Shown piece by piece: positions 8,900 through 18,007 of a stretch of 64,000 nucleotides of DNA. The stretch spans positions 1 through 64,000 of the forward strand of contig CAJUGH010000006.1 in assembly GCA_910586215.1 (NCBI GenBank), given 5' to 3'. Both the position numbers and the translations under genes were made by a program. Every line of letters begins with the position of its first letter. Position 1 is the first letter of the stretch. Under the pieces are notes generated by a model. That model was not told the origin of the DNA, searched no databases, and saw only the letters and a program-made list of their open reading frames with translations. This stretch comes from an uncultured Acetatifactor sp. (GTDB lineage Bacteria; Bacillota; Clostridia; Lachnospirales; Lachnospiraceae).

Positions 8900-9856
8900 T
8901 CAGCGCGCCCCCATTCTGATCCTAGGATCGATAAAGCCATAACTCAAGTCCACTACCAGGCCGGTCAAGAGACTGATCAGCGTGTAGAATGCCGTCAGCA
9001 GCATAAACACATTGTAATCCCTTGCCGTAATGGAATTGATCATCAACTGTCCCACGCCGGGTACGCCAAAGATCTTCTCAATGACAAAGCTTCCCCCCAG
9101 GATACCGATAAATTCTCCCAGAATCAAGGGAAAGATAGGTACCATGGAATTGCGCAGGGCATGGCGCACGGTGGCCTGGCCCCGGGTAAGTCCTTTTGTG
9201 CGGGCCAGAAGCATGAAATCATTGGTGAGGACTTCTGCCAGTTCTGCCCTGGTGGAACGGGCCAGGCTGGCAATACTGCCGAAGGACAAAGACAGCACTG
9301 CCGGCACCACCGACAGGAACATGGACCAGGTCAGCCACTCTGTTCCGCTGTTCATCTGCAGGGGAAAGAGCCGCATCTTGAAACAGAGTACATACTGCAC
9401 CAGCAGCGCATATACATAGGCTGGCACAGAGATAAATACCATGATTAAGGTGGAGATCAAGTAGTCCTGCCATCTGTTCTTCTTCAGCGCCGCATAGATT
9501 CCCAGCAACAGTCCCAGAGGCACGCTGAACACCACGGAATAAATGTTCACCAGAAGAGTGGCCGGAAGCTTTGACACGAAGATGGACCATACATCCTGCC
9601 CCCGGTACAGGGTCTCACTGATGCCCCAGTCCCCTCCCAGAAGGCTTCTCTTCAGGAAAATGCCGTACTGGACCAGAATGGGCTTGTTGTATCCCAGGGC
9701 CTCCCTCCTCTGCAGGATCAAGGTCATATCCTTGCCAAACTGCTGTGCGTCCGTGAGGGGAAGGAGCTTCACCAGCACAAAGCACATGGTGAGGATCGCC
9801 AGGAATACACCGACCATCAGCACCAGACGTTTGCAGACATACTTGAACATATACAT
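8900..9856 (-). CDS. Peptide ABC transporter permease, DppB type
   Basis: A 318-residue permease of normal length with six predicted helices. The EAA loop is LARTKGLTRGQATVRHALRN and the family ending is GFIDPRIRMG. It forms the membrane channel with the DppC-type partner. The frame is open to 10042. The ATG at 9856 is chosen because an AAGGAAAGGAAGG purine tract precedes it and the first helix (KRLVLMVGVFLAILTMCFV) then starts at the usual place. The upstream 62 codons overlap the dppA terminator region. Confidence 0.93.
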   Translation of the reverse strand: MYMFKYVCKRLVLMVGVFLAILTMCFVLVKLLPLTDAQQFGKDMTLILQRREALGYNKPILVQYGIFLKRSLLGGDWGISETLYRGQDVWSIFVSKLPATLLVNIYSVVFSVPLGLLLGIYAALKKNRWQDYLISTLIMVFISVPAYVYALLVQYVLCFKMRLFPLQMNSGTEWLTWSMFLSVVPAVLSLSFGSIASLARSTRAELAEVLTNDFMLLARTKGLTRGQATVRHALRNSMVPIFPLILGEFIGILGGSFVIEKIFGVPGVGQLMINSITARDYNVFMLLTAFYTLISLLTGLVVDLSYGFIDPRIRMGAR

Positions 9857-10036
9857 AGTTCTTCTTACCTTCCTTTCCTTGCTGTAAAAGTATGTATCGT
9901 ATATGTGGATTTTGTATGGATACAGCGCCCCCGGCTTGACATGCATATCCACTCTTCTCCATGTCTTTCGCGGACTCTGTATCCACACAAATACAATTCC
10001 AAATATGACAGGCATAACTATAAAAAACAACAGAAA

Positions 10037-10073
10037 ACCCACAAAAGGGGCGAATTCTCGCCCCTTCTGGGTT
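10037..10073 (-). terminator. Intercistronic terminator between dppA- and dppB-like genes
   Basis: Minus strand: ACCCAGAAGGGGCGA, a GAAT loop, then TCGCCCCTTTTGTGGGT, followed by TTTTC and a further TTTTTT run. It lies 25 bases after the binding-protein stop. It probably makes the binding protein more abundant than the membrane components by partial termination. Confidence 0.8.
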
Positions 10074-10097
10074 CCTATATGCCATTGGCATTCTGTC

Positions 10098-12644
10098 TTA
10101 CTTATAGTTCAGTTCGCCACCCTGGGAAGCAACAAAGGCATCCCACTCGGCATCGGTATAATTGTAAGTCATGTATTTCTCACCGCCACGGCCAATTCCG
10201 TAGTAGTACTCCTCGGTACCGTAAGTGATCTGCATACCCTTCAGTCCTGCGGAGGAACTGTCTACCAGCGGAATCATGTCATAAGTCTGCAGGACAGCAT
10301 TCTCCAGCTGGGATAGGATCACCATTCTCTCTTCCGGCACATCATCGCTGGAACCTGCGCTGTAAGTCCTGGTGCTTCCATCGGCTGCCTTAATGGTGAT
10401 AGGAGTACCACTGATAGCCTGGGTCCAATCCCATACAGAAGCGGTGTAATCCGTGCCGCCCAGGTTGATGGTGATGGTCTCTTTGGTGGTATCCCAGCTA
10501 GGATCGTACTGATATGTCTTAGAGGTATAGGCCTCCATCAGTCCGTAAGGATCCAGGGCAGAACCAGACCAGCCCACGAAGAACAGCATATTCACCTGGT
10601 TGCTCTTCAGTGCATCCGCAAATCCATTGCCGATGGTGTCATCCTTGTCAAATACCAGCTTGCCTTCCAGCTTGGTGCCAACCACAGCATCAGAGAATGC
10701 GCTGGACAGATACTCGTAACCCTTTACATACGTATTGCTGGTGGCAGGAAGACCAATGGTGATGGAGACGGTATCCCCTTCCTTCATCAGCCCTTCTTCA
10801 ATGGCAATGTCATAAGCCTTGTCAAAATACTGCTTTGCCATCTCCATGTTGTATCCTGTAATGCTGTCAACAGCATCATCCACTGTCTCATACATCTTGC
10901 CTTCGCCGATCTCCTCGCCCAGACCCCAGAAGTTAGCCAGTACCCACTTGGCCTCCTCATTGGAGCGGTAGCTGATGGCGTTCTCGGGATCGGAAATGAT
11001 CAGCTCGGAGTACACGCCGAATGCCGGGTTGTTGGTAGGGGATACAGCCAGGGCAAATGCAGTACGGTCAAGGGCATAGGCAAGTGCCTGACGGAACTCC
11101 TTCACAGTGAGGATGGTCTTGTTGTAGCCTGCGCCCATGTTCTCCTGGGAAGCCTTGAGGGCATTCAGATCCGGGTTCAAAGCGATGAAGTAGGTGCTGG
11201 GCGTCTTGGTGTAATATGTGTAATCACTTGCTGCATAAGTATCCATGTCATCTGCGGACAGGCCATAGCTGTCAATCTTACCGCTCAGGAACAGTTCCAG
11301 ACGGGTAGCAGCTTCCTGCACAGTGCTGTAGACAATCCTGGTGGTCTGGTAATAACCAGCCTTCACATCATAGAACAGGTCATTCCTCTCCAGGGTGTAT
11401 TCCTTGTCTGCCTGGTATGCAACCAGCTTGTAAGGACCGTAGGAGATGGTGGTGTCCACGGAAGTGCCGTAAGTGTTGGTGTACACGCCGTCCTTCACGC
11501 TCTCACACTTGGTGTAGAGAGGCTCGTTCACCAGCCAGGAATCCGTCATGGCATACAGCAGGTCGAATCCAGCCAGGGGCTTCACGAACACCAGCACCAG
11601 ATCGGTGTCGGAAGTAGCGAAGATACCAACCTCGTCAAAGGACATGTCGCCATAATCCTCGCCCAGGAAACAGAATTCCTCCCACTCTTTGTTGCCATAG
11701 TCAGGCTCATTAGCGTTGTCCTTGTTAGCTGCCTCATAAGCTGCAAAATCATCAAATCCCTGCAGATGGGCAATGATCTCCACCAGGGCCTCCCAGATCT
11801 CGTCTGTCACCATCACATAGCCGTCAGCATCGGCAGCAGGCTTGATCACTTCCTCCCACAGATCCACGCCGTCCTTGCTGTACAGTTCCGGATCATAGTA
11901 ATCAGACAGGGCAGCACCCCAGTTGGCGCCATCATCCAGGTTGAAGGCGATCACATGTCCATCGTAGGTGTAGATGCCATCCTCATTCTTCTCAATGTCA
12001 TCCAGGGCGATATAGCCATTGTCAATCATAGGGGTAGCATATGCTGTAGTTCCCTGATATACATATGCCTTGGCATTCACGATCTCCTTGCTTCCGGAGT
12101 AGAACGTATCTGCACGGTAGTTACCCGCTACAGGATTCAGCAAAAGCTCTGCGGATTTCACAAAATCCTGGGCCTTGATGGGGGTACCGTCCTCCCAGCA
12201 CAGGTCATCCCTGAGGGGAAAGCTCCAGGCCCTGGCAGTCTGGCCTTCTTCGATGCCGTACTGTCCCACATACTGGTCTGTCACATCGGTAGGCTCTGCC
12301 GTAGTCATGCCGGGCACCAGCGCATAGCCCGTCTTGTCCTCGTTGTAATCAAACACATAGAATCCATCAGACAGATAACTCAGCATATAGTCTCCGTCTG
12401 TGGATGTCTCATAGACATGGGGATTCCAGTTGGTAGGACTTGCGGTAAAGGCAATATTATAAGTATACTCATCCTCCCCGGATGCTACCTCCCCGCCTTC
12501 TGCACCGGATCCCTCAGTGCTTTCGGTGCCTTCCGTACCTTGACTGCCTTCGGATGATCCCTCAGGCTCCTTGCCGCCGCATGCCGCCATGGACACAGCC
12601 ATCGCCGCAGTCAGCAACAATGCAAGAAATTTCCTTCTTTTCAT
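10098..12644 (-). CDS. Peptide-binding lipoprotein, DppA/OppA type (SBP family 5)
   Basis: This 848-residue extracellular lipoprotein should capture peptides for the downstream permeases and ATPases. Residues 1-21 are a lipoprotein signal (MKRRKFLALLL...) with Cys22 in MAACGG as the lipid attachment site. A Glu/Gly/Ser-rich linker and the SBP_bac_5 body follow, including the typical EFRQALAYALDR stretch. Ordinary DppA/OppA are about 530-600 residues, so about 250-300 residues are extra. The ATG at 12644 follows AAGGAGGAGCATT. An upstream in-frame ATG at 12689 would place 15 non-signal residues in front and is rejected. Confidence 0.93.
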   Translation of the reverse strand: MKRRKFLALLLTAAMAVSMAACGGKEPEGSSEGSQGTEGTESTEGSGAEGGEVASGEDEYTYNIAFTASPTNWNPHVYETSTDGDYMLSYLSDGFYVFDYNEDKTGYALVPGMTTAEPTDVTDQYVGQYGIEEGQTARAWSFPLRDDLCWEDGTPIKAQDFVKSAELLLNPVAGNYRADTFYSGSKEIVNAKAYVYQGTTAYATPMIDNGYIALDDIEKNEDGIYTYDGHVIAFNLDDGANWGAALSDYYDPELYSKDGVDLWEEVIKPAADADGYVMVTDEIWEALVEIIAHLQGFDDFAAYEAANKDNANEPDYGNKEWEEFCFLGEDYGDMSFDEVGIFATSDTDLVLVFVKPLAGFDLLYAMTDSWLVNEPLYTKCESVKDGVYTNTYGTSVDTTISYGPYKLVAYQADKEYTLERNDLFYDVKAGYYQTTRIVYSTVQEAATRLELFLSGKIDSYGLSADDMDTYAASDYTYYTKTPSTYFIALNPDLNALKASQENMGAGYNKTILTVKEFRQALAYALDRTAFALAVSPTNNPAFGVYSELIISDPENAISYRSNEEAKWVLANFWGLGEEIGEGKMYETVDDAVDSITGYNMEMAKQYFDKAYDIAIEEGLMKEGDTVSITIGLPATSNTYVKGYEYLSSAFSDAVVGTKLEGKLVFDKDDTIGNGFADALKSNQVNMLFFVGWSGSALDPYGLMEAYTSKTYQYDPSWDTTKETITINLGGTDYTASVWDWTQAISGTPITIKAADGSTRTYSAGSSDDVPEERMVILSQLENAVLQTYDMIPLVDSSSAGLKGMQITYGTEEYYYGIGRGGEKYMTYNYTDAEWDAFVASQGGELNYK

Positions 12645-12845
12645 AATGCTCCTCCTTACTATACTCTGACCCCGTGTGATCTGACACACCTGGGATCATA
12701 TGCCGGACCGGTTCCCCAATCCTGCTTTATCCTATGCACACAGGAATACTGCTCCCTCTCCTGCCAAGTTACAGCGCTGTCTAAAGCCCTTGCAAACCCT
12801 GCATACTTGTATACAATCAAGCCCCGTATGCGATTAACATAGTCC

Positions 12846-12874
12846 AGTATAAATTACACTTTATGAACTGTCAA
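12846..12874 (-). promoter_or_regulatory. Strong sigma-A promoter for the dpp operon
   Basis: Minus strand: perfect TTGACA (12869-12874), a 17-base spacer, then TATACT (12846-12851). This leaves a leader of roughly 190 bases before the binding-protein start. I recognise no riboswitch in that leader. Confidence 0.8.
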
Positions 12875-12911
12875 GATTTTTTTGTTTTTTTCGTCCAGAT
12901 GTTAAAAATTC

Positions 12912-13829
12912 CTAAATTTTTTCGGTCATCGGGTTCATTCCACACTTTTTCCTATATGTGCTGGGGGTCATATGAAACACCTCTTTGAATTTCCGGCAAA
13001 AGTATCCCACATTCTCAAATCCCGAGTCCCTGGCAATAATAGAGATACTGTCCTGGGTGGAAGCGAGCCGCTTTGCTGCGCGTTTCAGTCTATAATTCAC
13101 CAGATAACCGATGGGCGAAGTATGAATATTCTGACTGAATATCTGCAGCACGCTACTCTTGCTCAGTGACACTGTATCTGCAATGTTGTCCAGGGAAATC
13201 TGGCATGGATAATTCTTATGGATATACTGCATCATAATCTGAAGCTGGGCCTGCGTCCGCGCAGAAGGCTGCGGAACAAAGGGATTCCCCGCGCCGCCGA
13301 TCTTTTCATATAAGATACCCCACAAATGCAGAAGCAGTGCCACTGTCTTGATCTCACATAAAGCACCCTCCTGGATGGCAAATACAGCCCTCAACACATC
13401 CGCAATCTCCCCTTGCCCAGGGTCATTGGCTGAAAACACAAGACACTTTATTGGTGAGGCCAGAACAGGATGTATATATTTCTGGTAGAGCAGGCCATCC
13501 TCCCGGGCAAGCAGGGACGGGGAGAACACGATATTGGGAATCAAGGTGCTCTCTGTTGCTTCAAATTTATGAACTGTCTGGGAATTGATGAATACTCCCA
13601 TCTCTCTGCCCAGGATATGTCTGTCGCTGCCAACAAAGACTTCTGCCGTTCCTTTTTCAACAAACACCAATTCCACTTCATCATGCCAGTGCCAGTCGAT
13701 ACAGTGGAAGTCATACTGCCAGATGTCTTCCTGATAATACTGGAACGGGTATTCTTCACTTCCATGGCAGACGGTTTCCCGAAAGGAAGCATCCGTCCTG
13801 ATTTTTCCATTTCTCGGGTAAGATTCCAT
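12912..13829 (-). CDS. AraC-family transcriptional regulator with cupin N-domain
   Basis: A 305-residue one-component regulator. The N-terminal half is a cupin-like sensor with the motif DWHWHDEVELVFVEKG. The C-terminal 100 residues hold two helix-turn-helix units, with SLDNIADTVSLSKSSVLQIF and GFENVGYFCRKFKEVF. The ATG at 13829 follows AAGGAAGGG; the open frame to 13904 lacks such a site. It is divergent from the MFS gene with only 105 bases between the starts, so that transporter is its most likely target. A dpp operon role is also possible. The ligand is unknown. Confidence 0.9.
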   Translation of the reverse strand: MESYPRNGKIRTDASFRETVCHGSEEYPFQYYQEDIWQYDFHCIDWHWHDEVELVFVEKGTAEVFVGSDRHILGREMGVFINSQTVHKFEATESTLIPNIVFSPSLLAREDGLLYQKYIHPVLASPIKCLVFSANDPGQGEIADVLRAVFAIQEGALCEIKTVALLLHLWGILYEKIGGAGNPFVPQPSARTQAQLQIMMQYIHKNYPCQISLDNIADTVSLSKSSVLQIFSQNIHTSPIGYLVNYRLKRAAKRLASTQDSISIIARDSGFENVGYFCRKFKEVFHMTPSTYRKKCGMNPMTEKI

Positions 13830-13880
13830 TGGTGCCCTTCCTTTCTGGGAGATTGTGTAAAAATATTGGGAAATATTGCA

Positions 13881-13909
13881 TTGATATCTGTAGTTCTTTG
13901 GCATATAAT
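13881..13909 (+). promoter_or_regulatory. Promoter for the MFS transporter gene
   Basis: TTGATA (13881-13886), a 17-base spacer, then perfect TATAAT (13904-13909), about 25 bases before the start codon. The adjacent AATATTTCCCAATATT-type palindrome (about 13861-13877, read on the minus strand) overlaps the upstream edge and could be an operator for the divergent AraC regulator. Confidence 0.75.
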
Positions 13910-13934
13910 GCCATTCATTATAACAAGGAAAGGA

Positions 13935-15140
13935 ATGGCTGTCAACATGGCTAAAAATTATAAGAAAACACTAGTGGCCTGCTATCTGGGGTTTATCACA
14001 CAGGCTATCGCTGCAAACTTTGCACCACTGCTCTTTCTCACCTTTCATACCACATACCAGATTCCTCTGGGTAAAATAGCCCTTGTCTCCACAGTATTCT
14101 TCTTGACCCAGCTTATTGTGGATGTCTTATGCTCCTATTTTGTGGACCGCATCGGATACCGGGTCTGCGTGGTGGCTTCGGAACTATGTACCGCAGGGGG
14201 GCTGGTGGGACTGGCCTTCCTGCCGGATCTTCTGCCGGATCCCCTGGCAGGCATTCTCACAAGTGTTGTGATCTATGCCATTGGAAGCGGGCTGCTGGAG
14301 GTACTTGGCAGCCCCATCGTAGAGGCCTGTCCCTTCGCGCACAAAGAGGCTGCCATGAGTCTGCTGCATTCTTTTTACTGCTGGGGTTCGGTGGGGGTCA
14401 TCCTTCTGTCCACCCTCTTTTTTGCCCTTTTTGGGATTGGGAACTGGAAATGGCTTGCCTGTATATGGGCCGTCCTTCCCCTGTACAACATCTATAATTT
14501 TGCCACCTGTCCCATTGAGCCGGTCACAGGTGAAGACAAGGGCATGAACATAAGCACCCTGCTCAGGACGCCACTATTCTGGGTCTCCCTTGTCTTGATG
14601 GTATGTGCAGGAGCTTCTGAACTGTCCATGGCACAGTGGGCTTCTGCCTACGCCGAATCGGCCCTGGGACTGTCAAAGGCCATGGGGGATCTGGCCGGGC
14701 CATGCCTGTTCGCCGTGACCATGGGAATCAGCCGTGTTATCTTCGGGAAATTTGGTGACAGGCTGGATCTGATGAGATTTATGTTCGGGTCCGGCTGTCT
14801 GTGCCTGGCCTGTTATGTGTCGGCTTCCCTTTCCTCCAATCCCCTTCTTGGACTGACAGGCTGTATCCTGTGTGGTTTTTCTGTTGGCATCATGTGGCCC
14901 GGAACCATCAGTATCTGCTCCAAAAAGCTCCCGGGTGGAGGCACTGCCATGTTCGCCCTGCTGGCCATGGCCGGGGACCTGGGCGGAGCTTTTGGGCCGA
15001 GTCTGGTGGGTAATATCACCCAGCATGCGGACAATGACTTGAGAAGGGGGATGCTGGCAGGATGTATTTTCCCCTTGGTATTGCTCCTTTCCCTCTTACT
15101 GCTGAAAGGCCTGCGAAGAGGAAAGCCTATACATAATTAA
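13935..15140 (+). CDS. MFS transporter (sugar/FucP-like)
   Basis: A 401-residue, 12-helix major facilitator protein. The N-terminus KKTLVACYLGFITQAIAANF starts the first helix, and the segment SRVIFGKFGDRLDLMRFM corresponds to the MFS loop between helices 8 and 9. It resembles the fucose/glucose permease-like branch, but the substrate cannot be read from sequence. The start at 13935 uses AAGGAAAGGA directly upstream; ATG 13947 in the same frame is an alternative. It is divergent from an AraC regulator that likely controls it. The gene converges on eno, separated by a stem-loop. Confidence 0.88.
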   Translation: MAVNMAKNYKKTLVACYLGFITQAIAANFAPLLFLTFHTTYQIPLGKIALVSTVFFLTQLIVDVLCSYFVDRIGYRVCVVASELCTAGGLVGLAFLPDLLPDPLAGILTSVVIYAIGSGLLEVLGSPIVEACPFAHKEAAMSLLHSFYCWGSVGVILLSTLFFALFGIGNWKWLACIWAVLPLYNIYNFATCPIEPVTGEDKGMNISTLLRTPLFWVSLVLMVCAGASELSMAQWASAYAESALGLSKAMGDLAGPCLFAVTMGISRVIFGKFGDRLDLMRFMFGSGCLCLACYVSASLSSNPLLGLTGCILCGFSVGIMWPGTISICSKKLPGGGTAMFALLAMAGDLGGAFGPSLVGNITQHADNDLRRGMLAGCIFPLVLLLSLLLLKGLRRGKPIHN

Positions 15141-15184
15141 AGAAGAAAGAGAACAAAACAATGGAATCCAAGTGGATCAATGAA

Positions 15185-15217
15185 TCCCCCGCCAGATACC
15201 AAAGGCGGGGGAGTACA
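15185..15217. terminator. Stem-loop between convergent MFS and eno genes
   Basis: TCCCCCGCC (15185-15193) pairs with GGCGGGGGA (15204-15212). The T-runs on either side are weak (ACATTT on plus, TTCATTG on minus). Its place between converging genes suggests a two-way terminator. Confidence 0.55.
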
Positions 15218-15256
15218 TTTACATAGGTTGTCCAGTTCCATAACCTTCCGGGGCGC

Positions 15257-16591
15257 TTACTGCCCCAGGAAGGCCGGGAAAGCTCCAAGTCCCGGATATT
15301 CGCAAGCCTCTCCCAGCTCTTCCTCGATCTGTAGCAGCCTGTTATACTTTGCCACCCGGTCGCTTCTGCAGGGTGCCCCTGTCTTGATCTGCCCGGTGTT
15401 CCAGGCCACGGCCAGATCGGCTATGGTGGTATCCTCCGTCTCCCCGGATCTGTGGGACATCACCGCCCGGTAGCTATTCTTGTGGGCCAGTTCCACCGCC
15501 TCGAAGCTCTCCGTCAAGGTGCCGATCTGGTTTACCTTCACCAGGATGGCGTTAGCCGTGTGCAGCTTGATGCCTGCTTCCAGGCGTTTGGTATTGGTGA
15601 CGAACAGATCGTCCCCCACCAGCTGGATTTTGTTCCCAAGCCGCCTGGTCAGACATTGCCAGCCATCCCAGTCATCCTCCGCCAGCCCGTCTTCGATAGA
15701 AAGGATGGGGAACTGCTCCACCAGCGATTCGTAGTAAGCGATCATCTCTTCCGTGCTGCGTATGACCTCCATGCCTTTCAAGGTACTCTCTCCCGGAAAA
15801 TGGTACATTCCTGTCTTCTCGTTGTACAGTTCACTGCTGGCAGCATCCATGGCGATTTGCACATCCCGGCCCGGCACATGGCCTGCTGCCTCAATGGCCT
15901 TCACCAGGAAAGCCAGCACACTCTCTGCATCTGGCAGATCCGGGGCAAAACCTCCCTCATCCCCCACACCCGTGGACAGCCCCTGGTCCTGGAGCAGGCG
16001 CTTGAGATTGTGATAAATTTCCGCGCAGATCCGCAGCGCCCCGGCAAAGCTGTCTGCCTGCACCGGCATGATCATGAATTCCTGAAAGTCCACTGTATTG
16101 GCTGCATGCTTGCCACCATTCAGGATATTCATCATGGGCACAGGAAGCTGTCTGCTCCCCATGCCTCCCAGATATCGGTACAGGGGCATATGCAGGGCAC
16201 TGGCCGCCGCCCTGGCACAGGCCAGGGATACACTGAGCATGGCATTGGCCCCCAGATTCCCCTTGTTGTCCGTGCCGTCCAGTTCCACCAGGCATCTGTC
16301 GATGGCTACCTGTTCCAAGGCATTTCTCCCCAGCAGGACTGGTGCAATTTTTTCCCTGACATTTTTCACTGCATGCTGTACTCCCAGCCCAAAGTATCTG
16401 GGTTCCCCGTCCCTTAACTCCACGGCCTCGAACTGGCCGGTACTGGCGCCGGAAGGTACCGCAGCCCGCCCGGTATAGTGGCGCATGTCAAAAGGATTGC
16501 ACACCACAACCTCGGCCTCCACAGTGGGATTCCCCCGGGAGTCTAAGATCTCCCGGGCATGAACAGATACGATTTTCAGAAATGTGGACAT
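15257..16591 (-). CDS. eno: Enolase
   Basis: The 444-residue enzyme converts 2-phosphoglycerate to phosphoenolpyruvate. Hallmarks are AREILDSRGNPTVEAEV at the N-terminus, the catalytic loop SGASTG, GDEGGFAPDL with the general acid/base Glu, the metal ligands in MDAA, SIEDG and VGDD, the lysine segment LVKVNQIGTLTE, and SHRSGETED. The ATG at 16591 follows a perfect AAAGGAGGAA; the open frame further upstream lacks one. gpmI, the preceding glycolytic enzyme, lies 3 kb upstream on the same strand. A long hairpin covers the ribosome site (see the regulatory entry at 16597). Confidence 0.97.
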   Translation of the reverse strand: MSTFLKIVSVHAREILDSRGNPTVEAEVVVCNPFDMRHYTGRAAVPSGASTGQFEAVELRDGEPRYFGLGVQHAVKNVREKIAPVLLGRNALEQVAIDRCLVELDGTDNKGNLGANAMLSVSLACARAAASALHMPLYRYLGGMGSRQLPVPMMNILNGGKHAANTVDFQEFMIMPVQADSFAGALRICAEIYHNLKRLLQDQGLSTGVGDEGGFAPDLPDAESVLAFLVKAIEAAGHVPGRDVQIAMDAASSELYNEKTGMYHFPGESTLKGMEVIRSTEEMIAYYESLVEQFPILSIEDGLAEDDWDGWQCLTRRLGNKIQLVGDDLFVTNTKRLEAGIKLHTANAILVKVNQIGTLTESFEAVELAHKNSYRAVMSHRSGETEDTTIADLAVAWNTGQIKTGAPCRSDRVAKYNRLLQIEEELGEACEYPGLGAFPAFLGQ

Positions 16592-16596
16592 AACAA

Positions 16597-16653
16597 TTCC
16601 TCCTTTCGGGATATCCTTGTCTTCTTTAGACAAGTATGTCCCAAAAGGAGGAA
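16597..16653 (-). promoter_or_regulatory. Hairpin sequestering the eno ribosome binding site
   Basis: In the mRNA sense, TTCCTCCTTT (complement of 16644-16653) pairs perfectly with AAAGGAGGAA (complement of 16597-16606), which is the eno Shine-Dalgarno. The stem continues through a G-U pair, GGGA/TCCC, two isolated mismatches, and CTTGTCT/AGACAAG closed by the loop AAAGA. That gives 26 stacked positions with 23 Watson-Crick pairs and one wobble. The start codon is 6 bases beyond the hairpin. The structure would block initiation unless opened, so it is a candidate translational switch, RNA thermometer or processing site. It lies between the aldo/keto reductase stop and eno. Confidence 0.8.
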
Positions 16654-16690
16654 GCTATTCCATGGATCCCGGATCCGTCTTCATCGTTCC

Positions 16691-17713
16691 TTACAGTTCT
16701 TTCCCCGCCAGTATCTCACAGTAATCTTTGTAGTTCTTCTCCAGAAGAGCCGGTGTGTCCAGACCATAAGGACATTTCGACTTACATCTGCCGCAGTGGA
16801 GGCAGTTCTCAATCTGTTTCATCTTCTCCTGCATGGCAGGAGTCAGCTGGGCCTGGGAAGGCGCACGGCGGATCATCAGGCTCATGCGGGCACAATTGTT
16901 GATCTCAATCCCCACAGGACAGGGCATACAATAGCCACAGCCCCTGCAGAAATCCCCCAGAAGTTCTTCCCTGTCCCGTTGGATCACTGCCTCCAGTCTA
17001 TCGTCCATCACAGGCGCTTCCTTGATATAGGACAGGAATTCCTCCAGTTCCCGCTGCCGCTGCACGCCCCAGATGGGCAGCACATGGGGATACTTTGCCA
17101 GGAAGGCATAAGCCGCGGCGGAATTGGTAATCAGCCCTCCGGATAAGGCTTTCATGGCAAGGAAACCCATTCCCGCCTCCTTACACTGCTCCACCAGAAG
17201 GATGTCTTTTTCCGTGGCCAGATAGGAAAAGGGAAACTGTAAGGTCTCATACAGGGTGCTCTCCACCGCTTCCCTGGCCACATGGAGCCTGTGGTTGGTG
17301 ATGCCGATGTGACGGACCATGCCCTTCTGTCTGGCTTCCAGCATAGCCTCATAGAGACCGCTGCCATCCCCTGGCTTCGGGCAGAAGTCCGGGTTGTGGA
17401 ACTGGTAGAGATCCACATAGTCTGTCTGCAGGTTGTGCAGGGATGTCTCCAGGTCCTTCCAGAAGCCCTCTGCCGTAGTGGCCCCTGTCTTGGTAGCGAT
17501 ATACACCCTCCCCCGCATGCCTGCGAAGGCCTCTCCCAGCTTCTCCTCACTGTCCGTATAGAACCTGGCTGTGTCAAAAAAGCGCATACCACCCTCATAG
17601 GCCCGCCGCAGCAGCGCCACGGCCTCCCCCTTGCTGATACGCTGAATGGGCAGTGCGCCGAATCCGTTTTTCTCCACGGTGATCCCTGTTCTTCCCAATG
17701 TTACCTGTGCCAT
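16691..17713 (-). CDS. Aldo/keto reductase with C-terminal 4Fe-4S domain
   Basis: A 340-residue protein with an AKR barrel at about residues 1-250, including the DTARFYTDSEEKLGEA stretch with catalytic Asp/Tyr and the Lys-containing IATKTG strand. A C-terminal ferredoxin-like domain carries CRGCGYCMPCPVGI and CLHCGRCKSKCP cysteine clusters. This is the common anaerobic AKR subfamily annotated as a predicted oxidoreductase; its substrate is unknown. The ATG at 17713 follows GAGAGGAG. It is on the same strand as eno and may be transcribed with it. Confidence 0.92.
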   Translation of the reverse strand: MAQVTLGRTGITVEKNGFGALPIQRISKGEAVALLRRAYEGGMRFFDTARFYTDSEEKLGEAFAGMRGRVYIATKTGATTAEGFWKDLETSLHNLQTDYVDLYQFHNPDFCPKPGDGSGLYEAMLEARQKGMVRHIGITNHRLHVAREAVESTLYETLQFPFSYLATEKDILLVEQCKEAGMGFLAMKALSGGLITNSAAAYAFLAKYPHVLPIWGVQRQRELEEFLSYIKEAPVMDDRLEAVIQRDREELLGDFCRGCGYCMPCPVGIEINNCARMSLMIRRAPSQAQLTPAMQEKMKQIENCLHCGRCKSKCPYGLDTPALLEKNYKDYCEILAGKEL

Positions 17714-17844
17714 ATGGTCTCCTCTCTTTTGATCCCGCTTTTCCTTCTGTATACCAAGATGGTATTTCAACCTTTATGATACCACGAAGGGGAAAGGGAC
17801 AGCAAGCCCCTTTCTCCGTCTTTCGGAAAATCAGTGCGGTTGCT

Positions 17845-17981
17845 GTTACTGTTCACAGGTGCCACCGCGAGGTGTTTTCACGCGCTTTTTTGCGTGACAA
17901 ACCCGAGACTGCCATGCGCCAAAATGGGCTGTTTTGCCCATTTTGTGTGCATCTGTTACTGTGAACGGCGTGAACAGTAAC
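17845..17981. repeat. Cloverleaf-like intergenic repeat element
   Basis: The outer arms GTTACTGTTCAC (17845-17856) and GTGAACAGTAAC (17970-17981) are perfect 12-bp inverted repeats. They enclose smaller hairpins: CACGC...GCGTG around 17880 and CAAAATGGGC...GCCCATTTTG around 17919-17944. The right part (GCGCCAAAA, TTTTGTGTGCAT, then GTTACTGTGAACGG) recurs on the opposite strand at 27025-27089. It fills most of the gap between aspS2 and the reductase gene; I see no gene in it. Confidence 0.75.
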
Positions 17982-18007
17982 CGGTTGCTTTTTAGGTGGC
18001 AGCCTTC

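Noticed and set aside
12645..12845. Riboswitch in the dpp leader
   Set aside because: Only short hairpins are visible; no known aptamer core was recognised.
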